DNA of 21,366 bases from an uncultured Lachnospiraceae bacterium (GTDB taxonomy: Bacteria; Bacillota; Clostridia; Lachnospirales; Lachnospiraceae). The notes below the pieces were generated by a model. It was not told the DNA's origin and made no database searches. It worked only from the letters and a program-made list of their open reading frames with translations. The stretch covers positions 1-21,366 of the forward strand of contig CALCMD010000015.1 of assembly GCA_937965795.1 (NCBI GenBank). The letters are read 5' to 3'. The translations under genes were made by a program, and so were the position numbers. Numbering within the stretch: position 1 is the first letter of the stretch; every line of letters starts with the position of its first letter. Positions 14,025 through 21,082 of the stretch are shown piece by piece.

Positions 14025-15059
14025 TTATTCTTTCAGTGAAAAAGTGATTTCTTCTGTACTATTAAGATTTTCCAAAACAGATAAATCCGATGTTACTTTA
14101 CCAATGGGAATGACGTCCACCGAAAGATCGGGGTTATCCGTCTGTGCGTAGAAAATCGCCATATTATGATGATCCTCGCAATAGGTAATATCACCATTTT
14201 CAAATGTTTTTCCACCGCCCACCAGATTTTCCTCTGCGGGATAGAAGTCTACACCGCCATAATACTCTCTTCCTCCAAAGCCACTCATGGAAATAGTAAG
14301 AGGAAAATATTCTTTAATTTCCCGTGCAAGTGCAGTGTCATAAATCACGCCGTCAAGAACCGCATCACCAATCGTAATAGTAATGGCTGTTTCTCCATTT
14401 TCCGCTTCAGCGCTTTCTCCTGTGATGCCTATGCTCTCAAGCCACGCGACAACCGTATCTGCGGCAGCCAGAACATCCTTTGCTTCAATCGCCAGTCCTT
14501 CCGGTGACTCTGCTGCATGGCTGGCTTCCTGAATTGTGTTATAGCTGCTGCCAGCTCCATATCCGTCATGCGTACAGAACGGAATGACTGTTTTCCCTGA
14601 AAGGTCATATTCATTCAAAAAGGATAACACAGCCTGCGGAACCTCTGTCGCCCACACCGGATAGCCAATAAACACTGTTTCATACCGGGAAATATCCAGG
14701 TTACTTTCCACAAGGGCAGGCAAATAATCCTCTGCCATTTCGCTGTGGTTCAGCTCCCGAAGTTCATCAAAGTCGGTGGGATACGGCTCCTGTGTCTGAA
14801 TCAGGTGAAGGTCGCCGCCAACATTTTCCTGTATCATGCGGGCCATATATTCTGTGGTACCGTAATTTTCTCCATCTGCCACAATGCTGGCAGATGTTGT
14901 CGCATCCACATCATCGGGATACTCCGTATTGCCCCACCTTGAAAAGTAAACAATTAAAATGTTAGTTTCTGTTTCCTCCGCCCCGGTAGTTTCAGCTCCA
15001 CACACCGTCAAAGAAAGCATCATGAAAATACTAAGTATGAACGCCAGGCTTTTCTTCAT
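14025..15059 (-). CDS. Flavodoxin/cyclophilin-like fusion, exported
   Basis: This 344-residue protein has a signal peptide ending LTVC (Cys20). Val at the -1 position is atypical, so lipidation is less certain than for the other three. A flavodoxin domain follows (residues about 33-215), with NILIVYFS, a long phosphate-loop insert (RWGNTEYPDDVDATTSASIV) like that of 632-1417, GYPVWATEVP and GKTVIPFCTHDG. A second domain of about 110 residues (233-344) begins TAITITIGDAVLDGVIYDT and contains MSGFGGREYYGG, matching the cyclophilin-like fold found fused to or beside flavodoxins in Clostridia. The second domain's role is unknown. It lies behind the single-domain CMD gene (15 bp), consistent with one operon. 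A GGAGG site precedes the start. Confidence 0.88.
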   Translation of the reverse strand: MKKSLAFILSIFMMLSLTVCGAETTGAEETETNILIVYFSRWGNTEYPDDVDATTSASIVADGENYGTTEYMARMIQENVGGDLHLIQTQEPYPTDFDELRELNHSEMAEDYLPALVESNLDISRYETVFIGYPVWATEVPQAVLSFLNEYDLSGKTVIPFCTHDGYGAGSSYNTIQEASHAAESPEGLAIEAKDVLAAADTVVAWLESIGITGESAEAENGETAITITIGDAVLDGVIYDTALAREIKEYFPLTISMSGFGGREYYGGVDFYPAEENLVGGGKTFENGDITYCEDHHNMAIFYAQTDNPDLSVDVIPIGKVTSDLSVLENLNSTEEITFSLKE

Positions 15060-15073
15060 GCTTTCCCTCCTTC

Positions 15074-15388
15074 CTATGCTTCATCATACACTTCTTTCGC
15101 CATCCGGAACGCTGCCCACGCTTTCGGCCAGCCCGCATAAAAAGCTGCATGAGTCAGGATTTCAGCCATTTCCTCTGCCGTTACTCCGTGGTTTTTCGCG
15201 TTCAAGATATGGAATTTCAGTGACACCCCGCTTGCCATCAGCGCCGTTACTGTAACCACGCTTCTGTCTCTGGCGGACAGCTTATCCTCCCGTGACCAAA
15301 CCTCACCAAACAGCACATCATCGTTTAACTCTGCAAATTTAGGGGCAAATACGCCCAATTCATCATGACCTGCAGTAACTTTTGCCAT
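15074..15388 (-). CDS. Single-domain carboxymuconolactone decarboxylase-family protein
   Basis: The start ATG at 15388 (MAKVTAGHDELG) follows AAAGGAGG; the longer frame to 15448 would overlap the cupin gene. At 104 residues it is one CMD domain, with the helix SARDRSVVTVTALMA, His in NAKNHGVTAEEM and ILTHAAFYAGWPKAW. The Cys pair of AhpD is absent, so it is more like gamma-carboxymuconolactone decarboxylase than a peroxidase. There is no beta-ketoadipate pathway in the window, so a different small-molecule reaction is likely. It is tightly packed between cupin and flavodoxin genes; CMD plus cupin pairs of this kind are common in Clostridia. Confidence 0.9.
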   Translation of the reverse strand: MAKVTAGHDELGVFAPKFAELNDDVLFGEVWSREDKLSARDRSVVTVTALMASGVSLKFHILNAKNHGVTAEEMAEILTHAAFYAGWPKAWAAFRMAKEVYDEA

Positions 15389-15402
15389 CTGAAATGCCTC
15401 CT

Positions 15403-15816
15403 TTATTTCAACTTTTTGTATTCTTCCTCTGTGACCGGCTCCAGCCACTCATTCGAGGTATTCTCACCGGGAACCTCTATAGCGATATGTGCAAACCAGC
15501 TATCCTTTGCCGCTCCATGCCAATGCTTGACTCCCACAGGAATGGCAACCACATCTCCTGCATGAAGTTCCTGGGCCTCTTTGCCCCATTCCTGATACCA
15601 GCCGCGTCCTCCGGTAACCAGCAGGATCTGTCCTCCGCCTTTTTCTCCGTGGTGAATATGCCAGTTATTCCGGCAGGCAGGCTCAAATGTCACGTTTGCA
15701 ACCCCGACGCCATTTAACTGTGTCAACATTGCCAGATAAGACTGGCCTGTGAAATATTCGCCGAAAGGATTCGGCACACCTTTTTCAAAAATCGTTCCAT
15801 GTTCTAATTCGTTCAT
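15403..15816 (-). CDS. Cupin-domain protein
   Basis: The 137-residue single cupin carries the first motif WHIHHGEKGGGQILLVTGGRG (His53, His55, Gln63) and the second motif AGDVVAIPVGVKHWHGA (His98, His100), giving a plausible metal site. The early part (NPFGEYFTGQSYLAML) is typical of cupins beside CMD proteins. It lies 14 bp before the CMD gene and is probably co-translated with it. Proteins of this class include small dioxygenases and isomerases as well as regulators; no specific reaction can be read. The start has an AAGGCGG site. Confidence 0.9.
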   Translation of the reverse strand: MNELEHGTIFEKGVPNPFGEYFTGQSYLAMLTQLNGVGVANVTFEPACRNNWHIHHGEKGGGQILLVTGGRGWYQEWGKEAQELHAGDVVAIPVGVKHWHGAAKDSWFAHIAIEVPGENTSNEWLEPVTEEEYKKLK

Positions 15817-15895
15817 ACAAAAAACCGCCTTTCTTTATTCATTATTCATCGGCCGTACTTTCCGACCATTTTGGTATACCCGAAGGGTATTTCTC

Positions 15896-17068
15896 TTATT
15901 TATATGACTTCTGATAAATTGCTACGCATTCCTCATGGGACAACTCAGCTGGATCAGCCATAAACAGGCCTCCCATTGTCTCACGGGCATTTTCCGCCAA
16001 CCTGTCAAGTTCCTCCTCCTGAATCCCAAAATCAGACATTTTAAGGTCTGCCACGCCGCAGTCTTTCTGAAGCTGCACCAGCAGATCCACAAAATCCTGC
16101 GCGCAGGAGGCGTCCTCTTTTCCAAGCGCCTTTGCCATCGTAATAAACCGTTCATCGCAGGCGTGGCAGTCCACAAAATGCTGATAGTATGCTTCTGAAA
16201 TCATGATCAGACCTGCTCCATGAGGCAGCTCCTGATGATAGGCGCTCATGGCGTGTTCCATAGAGTGTTCGCTGGTGCAGCAGCTCACGGTCATTACCTG
16301 CCCGGACAGGTTATTGGCAAAAGCCACTCCTTCACGGGCTTCCAGATCATTTCCATCCTTTACGGCCCGGACAAGATACTTTCCGATATTTTCAATGGCG
16401 GTCAGGGCCAGCATATCGCCCATGCGGTTATGAGCTTTGGAAATATAGCACTCTGTACTGTGGAACAGTGCGTCAAATCCCTGATATGCCGTAAATTTCG
16501 GCGGAACCGAAACCATCAGCTCCGGGTCAACGATAGACAATACCGGGAACAGGCAGTCATAGCCGCCAAATCCAATCTTCTCATTGGTTTCGTCATTGGT
16601 GATCACACCCCACTGATCCGCCTCGGAGCCAGTTCCCGCTGTCGTTGTAATGCAGATCACCGGCAATGCTTTTTCTGTAAGGGTTTTCCCTCCGCCAGTG
16701 CCGCCGTTCATGTAATCCCAGATATCGCCGTCATTGGTTGCCATTGCAGCTATAGCCTTCGATGCATCCATCACGCTGCCGCCGCCCAGGGCAACGATAA
16801 AATCACAGCCATTTGTTTTCGCAAAAGCCGCTCCATCCATAACAGTGGAACGAAGGGGATTCGCCTGTACATGGTCAAACACCACCGTCTCCACGCCTGC
16901 ATAAGCCAGTTCTTTTAATACTCTGTAAAGCGTTCCGCTTTCTTTCATGGATTTCCCATTGGAAATCACAACCATTGCCTTTTTTCCGGGCATTGTCTGG
17001 GTATGCAGTTCGTTTAATTTTCCGGCACCAAACACTGTGCGGGTAGGAACAAAAAATTGATAACTCAT
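15896..17068 (-). CDS. Iron-containing alcohol dehydrogenase
   Basis: This full-length (390 residues) group III dehydrogenase has GGGSVMD (95-101) for the nucleotide, TTAGTGSEAD (142-151), and metal ligands Asp199 and His203 (QGFDALFHSTE), His268 (SEHSMEH) and His283 (LPHGAGL). It is clearly different from the YqhD-type enzyme at 3067-4212, so the clusters use different dehydrogenase subfamilies. It should reduce an aldehyde or ketone, or oxidise an alcohol, in the cytoplasm with NAD(P)H. It leads the second cluster, with a GAGGAGG site. A small hairpin (ATACCC/GGGTAT, 15876-15890) follows its stop before the cupin gene. Confidence 0.92.
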   Translation of the reverse strand: MSYQFFVPTRTVFGAGKLNELHTQTMPGKKAMVVISNGKSMKESGTLYRVLKELAYAGVETVVFDHVQANPLRSTVMDGAAFAKTNGCDFIVALGGGSVMDASKAIAAMATNDGDIWDYMNGGTGGGKTLTEKALPVICITTTAGTGSEADQWGVITNDETNEKIGFGGYDCLFPVLSIVDPELMVSVPPKFTAYQGFDALFHSTECYISKAHNRMGDMLALTAIENIGKYLVRAVKDGNDLEAREGVAFANNLSGQVMTVSCCTSEHSMEHAMSAYHQELPHGAGLIMISEAYYQHFVDCHACDERFITMAKALGKEDASCAQDFVDLLVQLQKDCGVADLKMSDFGIQEEELDRLAENARETMGGLFMADPAELSHEECVAIYQKSYK

Positions 17069-17159
17069 TATTAAATCCTCCTCTTTATTCTTTTTTATTT
17101 AAAGTTACAGCTGACCTTCAGCAAAACCCTCAAACGTCCCTGATTTTCTTGTGTTCACT

Positions 17160-17364
17160 TTATTTTCCTCCCTTCATTTCATAGAGCATGTAATCCAACC
17201 GGTCTAACTGTTGTTGTTTTTCATGAATTTCATCCAGTAACTGTGCCCTGCTTTTTCGTATGATTCGGATCTGCTCCTCCTCTGTGCGTCCATTTTTTTC
17301 TAGCTGCTTTGTTATTTCCTCTAACGTCATTTCCTGCCTCCCTATACCTCATCGCTGCTCGCAT
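17160..17364 (-). pseudogene. MerR-family regulator remnant, HTH lost and frameshifted
   Basis: An intact ORF (17160-17330, 56 residues, GGGAGG site) encodes MTLEEITKQL, then a coiled coil with LLDEIHEKQQQLDRLDY, the look of a MerR C-terminal dimerisation helix. Immediately upstream, one base out of frame, the DNA reads RYREAG, which in MerR proteins directly precedes MTLEEI. One extra A at about 17329-17333 would explain the shift. The DNA-binding N-terminus is missing: coding similarity ends where the repeat at 17361 begins. I infer a decayed local regulator of the second cluster. The alternative is a functional small coiled-coil protein that forms inactive dimers. Confidence 0.55.
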
Positions 17365-17415
17365 AAAAAATGTAGGTGTAGAGGAAAGTGCGCTGCACTT
17401 TTTTCTACACCTACA
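17361..17415 (-). terminator. Hairpin terminator, copy A
   Basis: TGTAGGTGTAG (17371-17381) pairs with CTACACCTACA (17405-17415), with an inner AAAGTGC/GCACTTT stem, and is followed by TTTTTT on the minus strand. It lies after the C39-like gene and the dead LysR tail and before the MerR remnant. Confidence 0.8.
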
Positions 17416-17492
17416 TTATAATCCAGGCAATATGTTATATCAAATACTTAGTTTTTACTGCTCTGTTATGCCTAAAAAGCATTACACATGTT
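17361..17492. repeat. Direct repeat copy A (terminator plus dead LysR tail)
   Basis: About 130 bp match copy B at 18452-18581, about 1.09 kb away. The copy contains an 11-bp hairpin TGTAGGTGTAG/CTACACCTACA, the shared stretch ATGTTATATCAAATACTTAG and the motif GTTATGCCTAAAAAGCA. On the minus strand it translates as KHV-stop-CFLGIT, matching EHIKCFLGIT at the LysR C-terminus with the Lys codon mutated to TAA. Confidence 0.85.
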
Positions 17493-17520
17493 TTGTAAAC
17501 AGGAAAATACCTCTATGAAC

Positions 17521-18285
17521 CTACCATTCTTGCAAAATAACACACCGCAATTGACGTGAAGCAAAAACAGATTCAAACTGTTCACGCTCATATTCTACAA
17601 TACCTGAAATAGGATCAGCAATTTTTACCGTATCGGAGCTATAACCAATTAATACCGCCCCGTGATCATTTCTGCTCCAGTCTACATATGTACCATTTTC
17701 TGTATACCAGCCCTGCACAGGGCTCCTGTCCTCCATTCCAATAGTACACCATACCATTACCGGTATGCCTCTGCTTACCATGTGATATAATTCTTCAACT
17801 ACAGTACCAGTTTGATCTGTAGCTCTAAGTGTGCTTCCATGATCGAGAAGAAAATTGTTTGCCGCTGTAATAATCGCTCCCGTCCCGCATATGACACCAT
17901 TCTGAGTTGTTGGATCCCCGATAAAATATTGATCCATATCATTTCCACACAGCCTTCCATCTTCTCCAACATAAGTTTCTGCCGACAATAAGGTGGGAAG
18001 ATACTCGGTTGCCATTTCTACTTTCTCAGCCGGCAAACCATAATAATTTAACAGCATCGTCAAAGCAGTAATTTCACATCCTGTTGGCAACTCTGGCATT
18101 TGATATAAAATCGGAAAATTTTCAATTTCATAAGATACCGGATATTCCGCTTTTGTCAAAATAAGATTATTAGCCTGTGATTCCGCATATTTTATTTCTG
18201 CGCGCTCACTATTGCCTGCAAAAATAATTCCTATAAGGCTTAACATCATCCATACAACACTTTTTTTCAAATACGTTTTCATCAT
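17521..18285 (-). CDS. C39-like cysteine peptidase, exported or membrane-anchored
   Basis: The 254-residue protein starts with a basic N-terminus and a hydrophobic segment (residues 10-23) that acts as a signal peptide or anchor. A Peptidase_C39_2 (papain-like) domain follows, with the nucleophile in LPTGCEITA (Cys70), then RNDHGAVLIGY (His208) and IADPISG (Asp224). Stand-alone proteins of this kind in Firmicutes are extracellular and poorly characterised; no ABC transporter or bacteriocin gene is near, so a leader-peptidase role is unlikely. It looks AT-richer than its neighbours. It is bounded by two direct repeats, which suggests insertion between LysR and the dehydrogenase. The start has an AGAGGTAG site. 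Confidence 0.85.
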   Translation of the reverse strand: MMKTYLKKSVVWMMLSLIGIIFAGNSERAEIKYAESQANNLILTKAEYPVSYEIENFPILYQMPELPTGCEITALTMLLNYYGLPAEKVEMATEYLPTLLSAETYVGEDGRLCGNDMDQYFIGDPTTQNGVICGTGAIITAANNFLLDHGSTLRATDQTGTVVEELYHMVSRGIPVMVWCTIGMEDRSPVQGWYTENGTYVDWSRNDHGAVLIGYSSDTVKIADPISGIVEYEREQFESVFASRQLRCVILQEW

Positions 18286-18451
18286 TACTACCTCTCATTA
18301 CTGTACAGGAAACCCCATCGCTGCACATTCTCCGCATCATATTGCAGAGCATTGCAACCGTTTTATCCTGAGCCCCTTTGTGTTCCCATTCTTTTCTGAC
18401 TGCTTTGCCGCCTACAGGACCTGCCATCGTCAGTTCCCTTCGGATGCATGG
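18286..18451. other. Intergenic stretch before the C39-like gene
   Basis: This stretch, between the C39-like start and copy B of the repeat, has an open minus-strand frame overlapping the C39 start, but no convincing ribosome-binding site or recognisable protein. I see no clear promoter or structured RNA in it. Confidence 0.4.
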
Positions 18452-18502
18452 CAAATAAAAATACAGGTGTAGAGAAAGTGTGCTGCACTTTTTCTACACC
18501 TG
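18452..18502 (-). terminator. LysR terminator, copy B
   Basis: CAGGTGTAG (18464-18472) pairs with CTACACCTG (18494-18502), with an inner AAAGTG/CACTTT stem, followed on the minus strand by ATTTTTATTT. It lies 27 bp after the LysR stop. Confidence 0.85.
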
Positions 18503-18581
18503 CATTATAAACAAGGTAACATGTTATATCAAATACTTAGTTTTTGCGCCTTTGTTATGCCTAAAAAGCATTTTATGTGTT
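18452..18581. repeat. Direct repeat copy B (LysR tail and terminator)
   Basis: This is the partner of copy A. It contains the living LysR C-terminal codons and stop (18529-18531) and the hairpin CAGGTGTAG/CTACACCTG. The two copies differ at scattered positions and small indels, so the duplication is not recent. Confidence 0.85.
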
Positions 18582-19434
18582 CTATAAATTTCGTTACTGC
18601 CAGACTAAACGGCTGCTGCTTTTTCCAGGCCAATACGCTGTTTGCAGTAAGCTCCGGGGACAATGGCCGGTACGCAATTTTCTCTTTATCCCAGAAAGGA
18701 ATCGAACCCTCAATGACAATGGAATATGCCAGGCCTCTCTGAACCATAAGGGCACTGTTCGTAGTTAAATTACTGGTAAAGAGAACCTGCTGTTCCTGAA
18801 AGGAATCCCCAAGCCAGTTAGATAATTCATTTTGTACATTTGTCCTTCTCGGAAGGATGATCGGCATATTCTCCAGATCTTTTGCATTCACAGCTTCTTT
18901 CTTGGCAAGCGGATCATCCGGGCGCATTAAGACAACCCACCGTTCTTTTCCCTTCAGACGGATAAATTCAAACTTTTCTATATCAATGGGCTCCAGCAAT
19001 ACGCCAATATCAATCAGCCCTTTTTCCATCTGCTCTTTTACCAGATCAGCATTTCCTGTGAAAATATCGAACGTGACAAGCGGATATTTTTCACGAAATC
19101 CTTCAATGATTTCCGGCAGCACCTGCATAGCCGCCAATTCTCCGCCGCCAATCACAATCCTGCCTTCCACAAGCTCGTCCTGCCAGGTCAACTCCCACTG
19201 TGTCCGGTCAACCAGAGACAAAATTTCCTCTGCCCGCCGCCGCAGCAAGATTCCCTCATTTGTTAAGGTAATCTTTTTCGCACCTCTGTGGAAAAGCCTA
19301 ACGCCAACTTCATCTTCCAGTTGTGATATCTGGCGGCTAAGCGTCGGCTGCGTAATATGTAAGACCTCTGCTGCCCGATTGATTCCTCCTTCCCGGACAA
19401 CAGCGAGGAAATAACGAAGCACTCGGATTTCCAT
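18529..19434 (-). CDS. LysR-family transcriptional regulator
   Basis: The start ATG at 19434 (MEIRVLRYFLAVV, 301 residues) follows CAGGAGG; the longer frame to 19473 would include the promoter side. The N-terminal winged helix (INRAAEVLHITQPTLSRQISQLEDEVG) is typical, and the substrate-binding domain follows from about residue 90 (GRIVIGGGELAAMQVLPEIIEGFREKYP). It reads in the same direction as the second redox cluster but is separated from it by a strong terminator and the C39-like gene. It probably regulates the cluster, though LysR genes are more often divergent from their targets. Its last codons are duplicated, with a stop, in copy A. Confidence 0.93.
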   Translation of the reverse strand: MEIRVLRYFLAVVREGGINRAAEVLHITQPTLSRQISQLEDEVGVRLFHRGAKKITLTNEGILLRRRAEEILSLVDRTQWELTWQDELVEGRIVIGGGELAAMQVLPEIIEGFREKYPLVTFDIFTGNADLVKEQMEKGLIDIGVLLEPIDIEKFEFIRLKGKERWVVLMRPDDPLAKKEAVNAKDLENMPIILPRRTNVQNELSNWLGDSFQEQQVLFTSNLTTNSALMVQRGLAYSIVIEGSIPFWDKEKIAYRPLSPELTANSVLAWKKQQPFSLAVTKFIEHIKCFLGITKAQKLSI

Positions 19435-19464
19435 GACATTACCTCCTGAAAAAGCTTTTTTCCT

Positions 19465-19493
19465 ATTATACAAACATTATGCCTCAAAAGCAA
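19465..19493 (-). promoter_or_regulatory. LysR promoter
   Basis: TTGCTT (19488-19493) and TATAAT (19465-19470) on the minus strand are separated by 17 bp, 31 bp upstream of the LysR start codon. No strong LysR-box dyad is evident around it. Confidence 0.7.
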
Positions 19494-19612
19494 TATATTG
19501 ATTTCAGTTTCATTTAAAGCATATCATCAACATATCAAAAACAAATCTGACATTCCTGAGACGATTTGTAAAGGACTTTTTAGTCATGTTCTCAGAATGT
19601 TTCCATTCAGAG

Positions 19613-19654
19613 CAAAAAAATAAGACCGGGAACCTGTTTCCAGATTCTCGGTCT
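19613..19654 (-). terminator. Terminator after the Rpn remnant
   Basis: AGACCG (19623-19628) and CGGTCT (19649-19654), with inner GAA/TTC pairs, form a hairpin followed on the minus strand by TATTTTTTT. It lies 17 bp past the Rpn-tail stop and insulates LysR. The stretch 19494-19612 between it and the LysR promoter is AT-rich; I see nothing else in it. Confidence 0.8.
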
Positions 19655-19670
19655 GTGTGAATACGGTTAC

Positions 19671-19838
19671 TTATACTGTTTTATCTGCATTGAGTTTCTT
19701 TACTTCGTCAAGAGAAAGTCCGGAAATAGAAGCGATCTCATCCAGCGCATATTTCCCAGCTTTCAACATACGAAGTGCAACTTCCATCATGCCCTCTTTA
19801 AGTGTTTGGTTTCTCATATCTTCCACAGCCTTACACAT
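19671..19838 (-). pseudogene. C-terminal remnant of an Rpn/PD-(D/E)XK transposase-family protein
   Basis: The 55-residue reading frame (MCKAVEDMRNQTLKEGMMEV, then MLKAGKYALDEIASISGLS and LDEVKKLN) is the characteristic tail of the many Rpn-like nuclease/transposase proteins of Clostridia. Protein-like sequence continues just upstream (EGIAV) to an in-frame TAG at 19854-19856, and the nuclease domain is gone. A GGAGGG site before the ATG could still let the stump be translated. The loss is likely linked to the IS110 element next door. Confidence 0.65.
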
Positions 19839-19879
19839 GACTGCGATTCCCTCCTACTACAATATATTTATGGTTAATA

Positions 19880-20127
19880 CCCCTTACAGCCAGTAAGGAA
19901 TTATCCATCTTGTTGCTTAAGCTGTTAGAATGAGTATGGCAATAGGTCTGGCCTTTACCTCCCAGGACTTAACGTCCGTAAGTAAGTCAGCCAACCAGCC
20001 CTCATTCGCAGCATTCGTTTTACGCAGGTTGAACTTTCTCGTTCGTGTGATATCCCCAGTAGATTGTATAGGCAATGAGTAAATCTGGTATTGACCATTG
20101 CTAATTCTTTTCAAAGGAGTTTTTATC
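19880..20127 (+). ncRNA. Possible IS110 left-end non-coding region (bridge RNA candidate)
   Basis: About 250 bp without a convincing gene precede the IS110 transposase. In IS110-group elements the left end encodes a bridge RNA that guides recombination. Short inverted repeats such as GGAC/GTCC (around 19963) are present, but I cannot define the two guide loops or the exact element end. Positional inference only. Confidence 0.25.
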
Positions 20128-21080
20128 ATGAACGCTGTTGGTATCGATGTTTCCAAAGGAAAAAGTACTGTCACCATCCGCAGGCCCGGAGATGTGGTTC
20201 TTATGCCACCCTGCGATATCCCACACACCCAGTCCGCTATCAACGCTCTTATTGAGCAGATCAAAAGCCTTGACGGCGAAACCAAAGCCTGCATGGAACA
20301 CACCGGAAGATACTATGAACCGGTTGCTAACTGGCTCTCTGATGCCGGCATCTTTGTCAGCGCTGTCAATCCCATCCTTATCAGGGATTTCGGAGATGAC
20401 TCTCTGCGTGCTCCAAAGACAGATAAAGCGGATTCTAAAAAAATCGCCCCTTATACTCTTGACCGCTGGGCAAAACTGAAGCAATATGGAAGCATGGATA
20501 AAACACGCAATCAACTCAAAACAATGAACCGGCAGTTCGGTTTCTATATGGACCAGAAAACTGCCATGAAAAACAACCTCATTTCCCTTCTGGATCAAAC
20601 CTATCCCGGAGCCAATGACTTCTTTGACAGTCCTGCCCGCAGTGACGGCTCCCAGAAATGGGTGGATTTTGTCTACACCTACTGGCATGTGGACTGTGTA
20701 CGCAGCAAGTCTCTGCAAGCCTTTACGGAGCATTACCAGAAGTGGTGCAAACGAAACGGTTATCACTTCAGTGCCTCAAAGGCGGAAAAGATCTATCAGA
20801 GCTCTTCTGACCTGATCGCCGTATTTCCGAAAGATGACAGCACAAAAGCTCTGATACGGCAGGCTGTCACGATGCTGAACACCGCTTCACAGGCAGTGGA
20901 GTCTCTACGCCTTAAAATGAATCAAACTGCCGCCACGCTCCCGGAATATCCAGTTGTTATGGCAATGAATGGTGTCGGACCGTCACTTGGCCCCAGCTTA
21001 TGGCTGAGATTGGAGACGTTACCCGTTTCACACACAGAGGTGCGCTTACCGCTTTCGCCGGTGTCGATCCTGGTAAGAAC
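20128..21080 (+). pseudogene. IS110-family transposase, frameshifted and truncated
   Basis: The start ATG at 20128 has AAAGGAG 8 nt upstream. The DEDD RuvC-like domain is intact: GIDVSKGK, CMEHTGRYY and KTDKADSKKIA supply the acidic residues. The Transposase_20 part begins VVMAMNGVGPSLG, but at the CCCC run 20991-20994 the frame is lost. Adding one C restores QLMAEIGDVTRFTHRGALTA and FAGVDPGKN, the expected family sequence. Similarity stops at 21080, so the last 70-odd residues, with the catalytic Ser region, are missing. The element is therefore dead in cis. Its plus-strand orientation opposes its neighbours. Confidence 0.9.
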
Positions 21081-21082
21081 AT

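Noticed and set aside
4285..15388. CMD proteins as part of a beta-ketoadipate pathway
   Set aside because: No other pathway genes are present; CMD family names are inherited and do not fix the reaction.
15876..15890. ATACCC/GGGTAT hairpin after the dehydrogenase as a terminator
   Set aside because: Only 6 bp of stem and no T-run on the minus strand, so it is unlikely to stop transcription before the cupin gene.
18209..18454. Minus-strand frame upstream of and overlapping the C39-like gene
   Set aside because: No convincing ribosome-binding site, no recognisable sequence, and it overlaps the better-supported C39 start.
17361..18581. The repeated hairpins as a MITE-like mobile element
   Set aside because: The repeated unit includes LysR coding sequence and a normal terminator, so duplication of a gene end explains it better.
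20101..20766. 221-codon minus-strand frame over IS110
   Set aside because: Mirror of the transposase coding frame, with no start signals.
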